NCBI GenBank assembly: GCA_937890735.1
Contig: CALACZ010000015.1
Coordinates: forward strand, 1 to 14,473
Source: an uncultured Bacillota bacterium
Lineage (GTDB): Bacteria; Bacillota; Clostridia; Oscillospirales; Oscillospiraceae
Direction of reading: 5' to 3'
DNA length: 14,473 nucleotides
In this document: in pieces, positions 7,033 through 12,733 of the stretch
How the letters are laid out: each line of letters opens with the position of its first letter
Position numbering within the stretch: position 1 is the first letter of the stretch
Made by a program: the position numbers and the translations under genes
The notes under the pieces: generated by a model
The model's input: the letters and a program-made list of their open reading frames with translations, nothing else
Database searches by the model: none
What the model was told of the DNA's origin: nothing

Positions 7033-7605
7033 TCAGAACGAAATGACGCCCAGATGCTCCAGCAGAATTTTGATGCCGATGAGAATGAGAATGCTGCCGC
7101 CCACCAGCTCCGCCTTTTTCTTAAAGCGCAGCCCGAAGAGGTTGCCGACCTTTAGTCCGGCGGCGGAAAATACGAACGTGGTCACGCCGATGAAGCTCAC
7201 CGCCGGGAGGATGGGCACATCCGGCAGCAGCGCGAACGTGATGCCCACCGCGAGCGCGTCGATGCTCGTAGCAACGGCGAGCACGAGCATGGTCTTGAAG
7301 CCGAACGAGCTGTCTTTTTCTGCCTCCGTCTCGCTGCCGAGCGCTTCTTTGATCATATTGCCGCCGATGATGAGCAGCAGCACGAATGCGACCCAGTGGT
7401 CATAGCGCGTGATGTAGCGCTCAAACGTTGAGCCGAGCAGGTATCCGATCGTGGGCATGAGCGCCTGAAAGCCGCCGAACCACAGCCCGACGCACAGATA
7501 ATGCTTTGGGCGCAGATGCTGCGTGGAGAGCCCCTTGCAGATGGACACCGCGAACGCGTCCATCGACAGCCCCACGGCGAGTAAAAACAGCTCCAGCAAG
7601 CTCAT
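7033..7605 (-). CDS. mntP: Manganese efflux pump MntP family
   Basis: A 190-residue membrane protein with about six helices that exports Mn2+ and guards against manganese excess. The internal repeat typical of the family is visible: LSMDAFAVS (D16) in the first half and TSIDALAVG (D116) in the second half, each on a hydrophobic helix. The length is right. GGAGGGA precedes the ATG at 7605. A consensus promoter lies upstream. The leader of about 65 nt has a terminator-like hairpin instead of the yybP-ykoY manganese riboswitch often found before such genes. It is the first gene of the operon with rimM, trmD and the sirtuin. Confidence 0.93.
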   Translation of the reverse strand: MSLLELFLLAVGLSMDAFAVSICKGLSTQHLRPKHYLCVGLWFGGFQALMPTIGYLLGSTFERYITRYDHWVAFVLLLIIGGNMIKEALGSETEAEKDSSFGFKTMLVLAVATSIDALAVGITFALLPDVPILPAVSFIGVTTFVFSAAGLKVGNLFGLRFKKKAELVGGSILILIGIKILLEHLGVISF

Positions 7606-7617
7606 AAAAATCCCTCC

Positions 7618-7655
7618 AACGATAAAAAAACAGGTACGCGCCGTACCTGATCGTT
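7618..7655 (-). promoter_or_regulatory. Attenuator-like hairpin in the mntP leader
   Basis: On the minus strand CAGGTACG and CGTACCTG (7649-7631) form a perfect 8-bp stem with a 3-nt loop, followed by seven Ts (7630-7624). That is an intrinsic terminator placed between promoter and ribosome binding site. An outer inverted repeat AACGAT/ATCGTT (7655-7650 and 7623-7618) brackets it and abuts the GGAGGGA site. Read-through or anti-termination control is inferred. Confidence 0.7.
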
Positions 7656-7673
7656 CTGTGATTTCTATGGGTT

Positions 7674-7702
7674 ATCATATCAGACACGGGCGGGTTTGTC
7701 AA
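7674..7702 (-). promoter_or_regulatory. SigA promoter of the mntP operon
   Basis: On the minus strand TTGACA (7702-7697), a 17-base spacer and TATGAT (7679-7674). It drives the leader hairpin and mntP, and probably rimM-trmD-sirtuin. Confidence 0.85.
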
Positions 7703-7711
7703 TTGCGGGGC

Positions 7712-7740
7712 TTGACAAGCGGCGCTTCGGTGTGTAAAAT
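7712..7740 (+). promoter_or_regulatory. SigA promoter of queT
   Basis: TTGACA (7712-7717), a 17-base spacer and TAAAAT (7735-7740). It is divergent from the mntP promoter; the two -35 boxes are 9 bp apart and back to back. Confidence 0.82.
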
Positions 7741-7747
7741 ATGCCCG

Positions 7748-7843
7748 CAACTTAATAAGACAGTTCGCAGCGCCGCAAGGCGTGATCCATCCTGTCTCTA
7801 AACAAAACCAGGAAGCCGGGGCTGCCCATCGGGGCGGTCTCCA
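7748..7843 (+). promoter_or_regulatory. Structured queT leader, probable preQ1 riboswitch
   Basis: The leader runs from just after the promoter to the terminator. AGACAG (7758-7763) can pair with CTGTCT (7792-7797), enclosing GCGCC-GCAA-GGCGT (7770-7783). TCCTG (7790-7794) can pair with CAGGA (7808-7812) in competition with the first stem. GGAAGC (7811-7816) can pair with GCTTCC (7850-7855) inside the terminator, a candidate antiterminator. queT genes are known targets of preQ1 riboswitches, and class III is known from Ruminococcaceae queT leaders. I could not match a class consensus by eye, so the class is open. Confidence 0.6.
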
Positions 7844-7869
7844 ACGGACGCTTCCGGCGTCCGTTTTTT
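7844..7869 (+). terminator. Riboswitch-controlled terminator before queT
   Basis: ACGGACGC (7844-7851) and GCGTCCGT (7857-7864) form a perfect stem with loop TTCCG and a run of six Ts (7864-7869). It lies 20 bp before the queT start codon, so it must be conditional. Confidence 0.85.
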
Positions 7870-7889
7870 GTTTCCGCAAGGAGGAACTC

Positions 7890-8393
7890 ATGAAAAAAAT
7901 CACCCCCAGACAGATCGCGCTCAGCGGCATCGCCGCCGGGCTGTACGTCGCCGTGACGGTGCTCACGGCATCCTTTGCCTACGGCAACATCCAGTTCCGC
8001 ATTGCGGACGCGATGTGCCTGCTCGTGTGCATCGAGCCGTCGCTCACTGTCGGGCTGACGCTCGGCTGCCTGATCGCAAACCTGTTTTCTACGGTCTCGG
8101 CGCTGGATATGATCATCGGCACGGCGGGGACGCTCCTCGGCTGCCTGCTGACGGTGCACATCAAAAAGACCTGGCTGCTGCCCATCCCGACGATCCTGTC
8201 GAACGCGATCCTGGTGGGCGCGATGCTCTCGTGGGTGCTCATGCCCGCAAGTGAGTTCTGGACGGGCTTTGTCGTCATGGGCGGCGAGGTCGCCCTCGGC
8301 GAGGCGGCCGTCCTCTACGCCCTCGGCGTCCCGCTGGTCATCGCCATGCGCCGCACCGGGCTGCTGGGGAGACTGCTGAAAGAGGGAAAATAG
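7890..8393 (+). CDS. queT: QueT family queuosine-precursor transporter (S component)
   Basis: A 167-residue integral membrane protein of the QueT (COG4708) family, thought to be the substrate-binding S subunit of an ECF transporter for preQ1 or a related queuosine precursor. It begins MKKITPRQIALSGIAAGLYV and has about five hydrophobic helices with FRIADAMCLLVCIEPSLTVG and the polar NLFSTVSALDMIIGTAGT segment. AAGGAGGA lies 4 bases before the ATG at 7890. The gene follows a long structured leader with a conditional terminator, consistent with preQ1 control. No ECF ATPase or T subunit is nearby; QueT would share a general module encoded elsewhere. Queuosine sits at tRNA position 34. Confidence 0.92.
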   Translation: MKKITPRQIALSGIAAGLYVAVTVLTASFAYGNIQFRIADAMCLLVCIEPSLTVGLTLGCLIANLFSTVSALDMIIGTAGTLLGCLLTVHIKKTWLLPIPTILSNAILVGAMLSWVLMPASEFWTGFVVMGGEVALGEAAVLYALGVPLVIAMRRTGLLGRLLKEGK

Positions 8394-8402
8394 TGTAATG
8401 AG

Positions 8403-8430
8403 CCCCGGCTATTCTGGCGAATAGCCGGGG
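8403..8430. terminator. Strong hairpin between convergent queT and four-helix-bundle genes
   Basis: CCCCGGCTATTC (8403-8414) pairs perfectly with GAATAGCCGGGG (8419-8430), loop TGGC. The following AATATTAAAA is not a true T run, so efficiency is uncertain. The stem resembles the CCCCGGCT...AGCCGGGG terminator at 5010. Confidence 0.6.
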
Positions 8431-8468
8431 AATATTAAAAGTACGGGAATACTCCGGCGGCTGCGCCG

Positions 8469-8819
8469 CTAATCGGGAAGCTGCTTTTTAGCGGTGTTGA
8501 TCGATGCGACTAACAATTTCTTGACCTCAACGCATTGGCGCAGGATTTCGGTATTTTCGGAATATCCACTTTCCAGCAGCAGCTCCAGCCAGTATTCGCT
8601 TTCGGAGCACTCCTTCAGAGCAATTTGAAGGCGGGCAACGAAGTCGGCACGGCTGTGCGCATAAAACGCTTCCCGGATGTTGGCGCCAATGCTGGTGCCT
8701 GAACGCAGAAGCTGATTCGTCAGAATGGATTCACGCCGATCTTTTTTAATGTCATTGCAGAAGCGGATGATGTGCAGTGCAAATGTCTTTGATTTTGTCA
8801 GAAGAATGCTTTCTGCCAT
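8469..8819 (-). CDS. Four-helix bundle protein (S23/23S rRNA intervening-sequence protein family)
   Basis: A 116-residue, mostly helical protein matching the four-helix bundle (S23) family. Markers are FALHIIRFC near the start, LTNQLLRSGTSIGANIREA, the LKECSESEYWLELL helix and a C-terminal helix ending in KKQLPD. Members were first found inside 23S rRNA insertions and also stand alone; most have no proven function, and a relative (Avd) serves diversity-generating retroelements. No reverse transcriptase or rRNA is present here. The ATG at 8819 follows AAGGAG. The gene has lower GC than its neighbours and is flanked by GCGGC/GCCGC hairpins (8457-8469 over the stop, 8839-8851 upstream) and by heptad repeats. 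These suggest an acquired or mobile cassette. Confidence 0.85.
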   Translation of the reverse strand: MAESILLTKSKTFALHIIRFCNDIKKDRRESILTNQLLRSGTSIGANIREAFYAHSRADFVARLQIALKECSESEYWLELLLESGYSENTEILRQCVEVKKLLVASINTAKKQLPD

Positions 8820-8861
8820 GACGTTCTCCTTTTTGATCGCCGCGGAGCGGCACATCACTTC

Positions 8862-8946
8862 TTCACTATTCACTATTACTGATTACTTTCCAAAATCGGC
8901 TGTAACGAAATGAGTGAAGAGTGAATAGTGAATAAGTAATAAGTAA
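8862..8946. repeat. Heptanucleotide repeat arrays in inverted orientation
   Basis: Five consecutive 7-mers occupy 8912-8946: GAGTGAA, GAGTGAA, TAGTGAA, TAAGTAA, TAAGTAA. A second, degenerate array of the same 7-bp period lies inverted at about 8855-8886. The arms share the 13-bp inverted pair TTCACTATTCACT (8862-8874) / AGTGAATAGTGAA (8920-8932). Between them is CCAAAATCGGC (8890-8900), an inverted copy of the tRNA-Glu 3' end and terminator start. Confidence 0.8.
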
Positions 8947-8980
8947 AATCGGCAACCTTCTCGCGAAGATTGCCGATTTT
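8945..8980 (-). terminator. Terminator of the tRNA-Met/tRNA-Glu transcript
   Basis: Arms at 8945-8960 and 8965-8980 pair over 16 bp around a 4-nt loop. The single mismatch on the plus strand becomes a G-U pair in minus-strand RNA, showing the direction. The stem overlaps the last base of the tRNA-Glu CCA end, and an AT-rich tail follows. Confidence 0.88.
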
Positions 8981-9054
8981 GGTGACCCGTACGGGAATCG
9001 AACCCATATTACCGCCGTGAAAGGGCGGTGTCTTAACCTTTTGACCAACGGGCC
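8980..9054 (-). tRNA. tRNA-Glu(TTC)
   Basis: A 75-nt cloverleaf. The acceptor GGCCCGT pairs with ACGGGTC (one G-U), the anticodon stem is CCGCC/GGCGG with loop CTTTCAC giving anticodon TTC, the T loop is TTCGATT, the discriminator is A, and CCA is encoded. It abuts tRNA-Met with no spacer, so both come from one precursor. A strong terminator follows immediately. Confidence 0.95.
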
Positions 9055-9130
9055 TGGTAGCGGCAATCTGACTCGAACAGATGACAACACGGGTATGAAC
9101 CGGGTGCTCTACCAACTGAGCTATGCCGCC
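9055..9130 (-). tRNA. tRNA-Met(CAT), elongator type
   Basis: A 76-nt cloverleaf. The acceptor is GGCGGCA/TGCCGCT with G1-U72, the D stem is GCTC/GAGC, loop TTCATAC gives anticodon CAT, the T arm is ATCTG-TTCGAGT-CAGAT, and ACCA is encoded. The GG-TTCATAC-CCGTG part matches the B. subtilis elongator tRNA-Met as I recall it. It lacks the unpaired C1 and the three G-C pairs of an initiator tRNA. The anticodon stem has a C28-U42 mismatch. It is the first gene of the pair with tRNA-Glu. Confidence 0.92.
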
Positions 9131-9159
9131 AAGTCGCCGTGTATCACACGGCAAGGGAG

Positions 9160-9188
9160 ATTATATCGTACTTTTTGCATCTTGTCAA
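9160..9188 (-). promoter_or_regulatory. Consensus SigA promoter of the tRNA-Met/tRNA-Glu pair
   Basis: On the minus strand TTGACA (9188-9183), a 17-base spacer and TATAAT (9165-9160), perfect at both hexamers. A 7-bp hairpin GCCGTGT-ATC-ACACGGC (9136-9152) lies in the short leader before tRNA-Met. Confidence 0.9.
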
Positions 9189-9217
9189 CTGGATTTTCGC
9201 AAAAAGCCGGGGATTTT

Positions 9218-10513
9218 TTATTCCGCCGCGATCCCCAGTACGCCGTCGCGGCAGAGCTCCGTGATGCGCACCGGCAGGACGCGATTGTTGAGATCCTCCG
9301 CGCTTTGCAGATAGACCTTGACGTAATTCATCGCGTGCCCCGCCCAGAGCCCGTCCTCGATCTGCTCAAAAAGCACCTGCTGCACGCTGCCGCGCAGCGC
9401 CTCATGATAGCCCTCTTCAAGCGCGGCGGCGACCTGTGCCGCCCGCGCGGCGCGCGCCTCCTTGACGCTGCGGGGGAGCTGATCGGGCATTTTTGCCGCC
9501 GGTGTGCCGCTGCGGCGCGAATACGGGAAGATGTGGAACATCGAAATGCCGCAGCGCGCCACAAAGTCCAGCGACTCGGCAAATTCCTGCTCCGTCTCAC
9601 CGGGAAAGCCGACGATCAGATCGGTCGTCACGGCGCAGCCGGGAAAATATTCGTGCAGCAGCCGCACGCTCTCGGCGTAGCGCGCGGTGTCATATTTGCG
9701 GTGCATCCGCCGGAGCACCGTGTCGCTGCCGCTTTGCAGGCTCAGATGGAACTGCGGGCAGAGATTCGGATAGCCCGCCAGCGCGCGGCAGAAGTCCTCC
9801 GTCACCGTGCGCGGCTCGAGCGAGCCCAGCCGGATGCGCACGCCGGGCGCTGCTGCGCAGATGGCGGCGAGGAGGTCTGAAAGCGTGCTGCCGTCCTTCC
9901 ACTCCGCGCCCCAGGACGAAATTTCGATGCCGTTCACCACGATCTCGCGGTAGCCCGCCCCGGCGAGCTGCCGCGTCTGCGCCGCCGCCGTGTCCAGCGG
10001 CAGCGACCGCACGCGCCCGCGCGCGTAGGGGATGATGCAGTAGGTGCAGAAATTGTTGCAGCCGTCCTCGACCTTCAGCAGCGCCCGCGTCCGCGCAGCA
10101 AGCCCGCCTGCGGGCAGCAGCTCAAATTCGCGCGCCTGCCCCGCATCCTCCACGCGCTCCCAGCGCGCGCTGCGGTCTTGTGCCGCCTGCTGCATGGCGC
10201 GGATAAATTCGGCGCGGTCCGCCGTGCCGGTCAGCACGTCCACGTCCAGCTTCCATACCTCATCCGGCGCGCTCTGCGCGTAGCAGCCGCACACGCCCAC
10301 CGCCGCGTCGGGGTTCAGCTTGCGCACGCGCCGGATGGCGTTGCGCGATTTTTTGTCCGACGCCGCCGTGACGGTGCAGGTGTTGATAATGTAGCCGTCG
10401 CAGATCTCGTCAAAGCTCCCCAGCGTGTGCCCCGCGGCGAGCAGCATCTGCTCCATCGCCTGCGTCTCATACTGGTTGACCTTGCAGCCGAGGGTGTAAA
10501 AAGCGAATTTCAT
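9218..10513 (-). CDS. mtaB: tRNA (t6A37) methylthiotransferase MtaB
   Basis: A 431-residue radical-SAM methylthiotransferase that converts t6A to ms2t6A at position 37 of ANN-decoding tRNAs. The N-terminal UPF0004 domain starts MKFAFYTLGCKVNQYE and supplies three cluster cysteines, C10, C46 (NTCTV) and C77 (GCYAQ). The radical-SAM triad is C152/C156/C159 in EDGCNNFCTYCIIPYARG. LIVGFPGETEQEF and IFPYSRRSGTPAA are typical, and a C-terminal TRAM-like domain follows. The start at 10513 gives the family's N-terminus; an in-frame ATG at 10528 behind AGGAACAGGA is an alternative adding five residues. It is transcribed toward the tRNA-Met/Glu pair without an obvious terminator between. Confidence 0.95.
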   Translation of the reverse strand: MKFAFYTLGCKVNQYETQAMEQMLLAAGHTLGSFDEICDGYIINTCTVTAASDKKSRNAIRRVRKLNPDAAVGVCGCYAQSAPDEVWKLDVDVLTGTADRAEFIRAMQQAAQDRSARWERVEDAGQAREFELLPAGGLAARTRALLKVEDGCNNFCTYCIIPYARGRVRSLPLDTAAAQTRQLAGAGYREIVVNGIEISSWGAEWKDGSTLSDLLAAICAAAPGVRIRLGSLEPRTVTEDFCRALAGYPNLCPQFHLSLQSGSDTVLRRMHRKYDTARYAESVRLLHEYFPGCAVTTDLIVGFPGETEQEFAESLDFVARCGISMFHIFPYSRRSGTPAAKMPDQLPRSVKEARAARAAQVAAALEEGYHEALRGSVQQVLFEQIEDGLWAGHAMNYVKVYLQSAEDLNNRVLPVRITELCRDGVLGIAAE

Positions 10514-10550
10514 AGTCCGTCCGTCCATTCCTGTTCCTGTTTCAGTGTCT

Positions 10551-10579
10551 ATTATATCGCACCCTACGTCAAATGTACA
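10551..10579 (-). promoter_or_regulatory. Possible mtaB promoter
   Basis: On the minus strand TATAAT (10556-10551) is preceded at 17 bases by TGTACA (10579-10574), a weak -35 match. The -10 box is perfect and lies 38 bases before the mtaB start. Confidence 0.5.
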
Positions 10580-10646
10580 GCCCGCGGCATAATTGCGCCG
10601 CGCGGCGCATAGGCTTGTACCAAACGAAGCGAAAGGATGATGGGAT

Positions 10647-11798
10647 TTGAAACGCAGACTCATCGCGCTCGGACTGTCGCTTGCGCTCACGCTGCCGCTG
10701 CTCGCCGTACGCGCAGGCGCGGCAAAGCCGGACGTGTCCGCGCCGTCGGCGATCTTGATGGAGGAGGCGACCGGCGAGGTCTTATACGAGAAAAATGCGC
10801 ACGAGCGCCTTGCACCCGCGAGCGTGACGAAGATCATGACGCTCCTGCTCGTGATGGAGGCGCTGGAGAGCGGGCGCATCGGCTGGGACGATACCGTCAC
10901 CGCCAGCGCCGCCGCCGCTGCCAAGGGCGGCAGCCAAATTTATCTGGAGGAAAACGAGCAGCTCCCGCTGGAGGAAATGCTCAAATCGGTCGTCGTCTCG
11001 TCCGCCAACGACTGCGCCACGGCGCTGGCGGAGCATATCGCGGGCAGCGAGAGCGCGTTCGTGCAGATGATGAACGAGCGCGCGGCGGAGCTCGGCATGA
11101 CCGACACGCATTTTGTCAACTGTACGGGTCTGGACGACGAGCCGGACGCGGCGGAACACCTGACCACCGCCTACGACATCGCGCTCATGTCGCGCGAGCT
11201 TTTAAAGCACGAGGAGATCAAAAAATACACGACCATCTGGATGGATACCGTGCGAAACGGCGAGTTCGGGCTGTCCAACACGAACAAGCTCGTGCGCTTT
11301 TACGACGGTACGACGGGGCTGAAAACCGGCTACACCTCCGCCGCCGGGCACTGTCTGTCCGCCTCTGCAAAGCGCGGCGGGATGGAGCTGATCGCCGTGG
11401 TGCTGCACTGCGATTCCAGCTCCCACCGCTTTGAGTCCGCCAAGGCGCTGCTCAATTACGGCTTTGCGAATTACGCCCTCATCACGCCGCAGCCGGAGGA
11501 GGCGATCGGCGCCGTGCCGGTCCGGCTCGGCACGCAGGAGAGCGTCACGCCCGTTTTGCAGACGGACGCACCCGTGCTGGTCGATAAAGCCCTCGCCGCC
11601 TTGGCGCAGAGCACAGTGCAGCTCGCCGAGCAGGTGACCGCCCCCGTCGAGCAGGGGCAGACGCTCGGGATGCTCACCGTCAAAGCCGGCGACCAGACCC
11701 TTGCCGAAATTCCCCTCGTCGCCCCCGAACCCATCCCCGCCCTCACCTGGTGGGACGTCTTTCTGCAAATGCTCAAATCCATCGCAACCGGCGGATAA
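10647..11798 (+). CDS. D-alanyl-D-alanine carboxypeptidase (peptidase S11, penicillin-binding protein)
   Basis: A 383-residue exported DD-carboxypeptidase of the DacF/PBP5 type that trims the terminal D-Ala from peptidoglycan stem peptides. A signal peptide covers about residues 1-26 (KRR, hydrophobic core, AGA). The three active-site motifs are S59xxK62 (SVTK), S119AN, and K226TG (GLKTGYTSAAGH). A PBP5_C-like beta domain follows (about 260-350), then an amphipathic tail LTWWDVFLQMLKSIATGG that probably anchors it to the membrane. The start is TTG at 10647, chosen because it opens the signal peptide and lies 9 bases after AAAGGA. ATGs at 10637 and 10640 are out of frame and too close to the Shine-Dalgarno. 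A bidirectional terminator follows the stop. The exact paralog (dacA, dacB or dacF) is not assigned. Confidence 0.93.
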   Translation: MKRRLIALGLSLALTLPLLAVRAGAAKPDVSAPSAILMEEATGEVLYEKNAHERLAPASVTKIMTLLLVMEALESGRIGWDDTVTASAAAAAKGGSQIYLEENEQLPLEEMLKSVVVSSANDCATALAEHIAGSESAFVQMMNERAAELGMTDTHFVNCTGLDDEPDAAEHLTTAYDIALMSRELLKHEEIKKYTTIWMDTVRNGEFGLSNTNKLVRFYDGTTGLKTGYTSAAGHCLSASAKRGGMELIAVVLHCDSSSHRFESAKALLNYGFANYALITPQPEEAIGAVPVRLGTQESVTPVLQTDAPVLVDKALAALAQSTVQLAEQVTAPVEQGQTLGMLTVKAGDQTLAEIPLVAPEPIPALTWWDVFLQMLKSIATGG

Positions 11799-11802
11799 AA
11801 AC

Positions 11803-11834
11803 CAGCCCGGACGTTTTCACGTCCGGGCTGATTT
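11803..11834. terminator. Bidirectional terminator between carboxypeptidase and lipoprotein genes
   Basis: CAGCCCGGACG (11803-11813) pairs perfectly with CGTCCGGGCTG (11820-11830). The plus side continues ATTTTC and the minus side GTTTTTATCC, so it serves both convergent genes. Confidence 0.85.
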
Positions 11835-12122
11835 TCAGCGCATTGTTCCGTTGCTTGTGCCGGTCATGCCGCTTGTTCCATTTGTGCCGGTCATGCCGGG
11901 GGTGGTGGCGCGGTAGGTGTCCTGCGTGCCTGTGCCGGGGGTGTAGGGGACGCCGGAGCGGCCGCTGCCCTGATGATTCGTGCCGTTGACGTAGCCGTTG
12001 CGCGTGGTGGAGACGTTGCCGTAGTAGCCGCGCCCGTCGTCCACATACCCGCTGGCGGCGCACGCGCTGAGCGCGCCGAGCAGCAGAACGGTCACAAGAA
12101 CAAGGATCACTGTGCGTTTCAT
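11835..12122 (-). CDS. Small secreted lipoprotein with Gly/Thr-rich tail, function unknown
   Basis: A 95-residue predicted lipoprotein that I do not recognise beyond its export signal. It begins MKRTVILVLVTVLLLGALSA followed by lipobox cysteine C21 (LSAC), so it should be lipidated and held on the outer face of the membrane. The mature part of about 75 residues is low-complexity, rich in Gly, Thr, Asn and Ser, with tyrosines early (GYVDDGRGYYGN) and a short repeat near the end (GMTGTNGTS, GMTGTSNGT). No catalytic motif is visible. AGGAGGT precedes the ATG at 12122 at ideal spacing, which supports that it is real. It converges with the carboxypeptidase gene and shares its terminator. Confidence 0.8.
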   Translation of the reverse strand: MKRTVILVLVTVLLLGALSACAASGYVDDGRGYYGNVSTTRNGYVNGTNHQGSGRSGVPYTPGTGTQDTYRATTPGMTGTNGTSGMTGTSNGTMR

Positions 12123-12278
12123 AGAAGTACCTCCTGAATCTCGCTGAATTTCGATTGGATCGCGGCGCAAATGCGCCCGCTTGCCGATAGTATCCGCAGC
12201 CCGCGCGGCGCTATGCGTACGCACCTCGCGGCAATTTCTGCCGGTGCGATAAAATTCCGCAAAGCGGCAAATGGCGGC

Positions 12279-12307
12279 TTGATTATTCGCGCGGCGCTTT
12301 GTATAAT
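12279..12307 (+). promoter_or_regulatory. Promoter of the polyferredoxin gene
   Basis: TTGATT (12279-12284), a 17-base spacer and TATAAT (12302-12307), ending 36 bases before the ATG. The rest of the 220-bp spacer from 12123 holds a GGCGCA/TGCGCC palindrome (12164-12177) and no gene that I can support. Confidence 0.8.
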
Positions 12308-12343
12308 GAAATCGGATTACAATAGAAATAAAGGAGCAGCTTT

Positions 12344-12730
12344 ATGAAGAAATTGACGGTCAAAAAGGGGATCGCGTGCATGGCGTGCCTGGAGTGCGTG
12401 CGCACCTGCTCGGTCGCCTTCTACAAGGAGTTCCACCCCGACAAGGCGTGCCTGAAGATCACGGAGCGCAACGGCGCGGTCAAGCCCATGGTGTGCGTGC
12501 AGTGCGGCAAATGCGCCGCGGCGTGCCCCAGCGGCGCGATCACGCAGAATCCCAAGGGCGTGTATATGGTCAGCAAAAAGCTCTGCACCGGCTGCGGCAA
12601 GTGCGTGGAGGCATGCCCGTTCGGCGTGATGGTCAAAGCGGAGGATTCGCCCACGGCATCGAAGTGCATCGCCTGCGGGCTGTGCGCGAAGAACTGCCCG
12701 ATGGAGCTGTTGGAAGTCGTCGAGAAATAA
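12344..12730 (+). CDS. Polyferredoxin-like 4Fe-4S protein with four cluster motifs
   Basis: A 128-residue soluble electron carrier. Sixteen cysteines fall in four CxxCxxCxxxC sets: C12/15/18/22, C51/54/57/61, C81/84/87/91 and C108/111/114/118. The last three end in Cys-Pro, as in bacterial ferredoxins; the first lacks the proline. This resembles the electron-transfer subunits (HycB/CooF/DmsB-like) of hydrogenases, CO dehydrogenases and oxidoreductases. No catalytic partner gene is adjacent, so the partner must be encoded elsewhere. AAAGGAG lies 7 bases before the ATG. A terminator separates it from the downstream C_GCAxxG_C_C gene, which may still be reached by read-through; both are probably redox proteins. 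Confidence 0.92.
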   Translation: MKKLTVKKGIACMACLECVRTCSVAFYKEFHPDKACLKITERNGAVKPMVCVQCGKCAAACPSGAITQNPKGVYMVSKKLCTGCGKCVEACPFGVMVKAEDSPTASKCIACGLCAKNCPMELLEVVEK

Positions 12731-12733
12731 ACG

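Noticed and set aside
7606..7673. A yybP-ykoY manganese riboswitch before mntP.
   Set aside because: The leader is only about 65 nt with one hairpin; the known motif is longer and has a conserved multi-stem core that I do not see.
8862..8946. The repeat arrays as a CRISPR.
   Set aside because: Units are 7 bp without spacers and no cas gene is present.
9055..9130. Initiator tRNA-fMet.
   Set aside because: It has G1-U72 and lacks the three consecutive G-C pairs of an initiator anticodon stem; it fits an elongator tRNA-Met.
9204..9220. AGCCGGGGATTTTTT as a plus-strand terminator at the mtaB 3' end.
   Set aside because: It resembles the right arm and T run of the terminator at 5010-5043, but no matching left arm is present.
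10637..11434. A plus-strand frame starting at ATG 10637, close to a Shine-Dalgarno.
   Set aside because: It gives an Arg-rich product without motifs, whereas the TTG frame encodes a signal peptide and all three S11 motifs.
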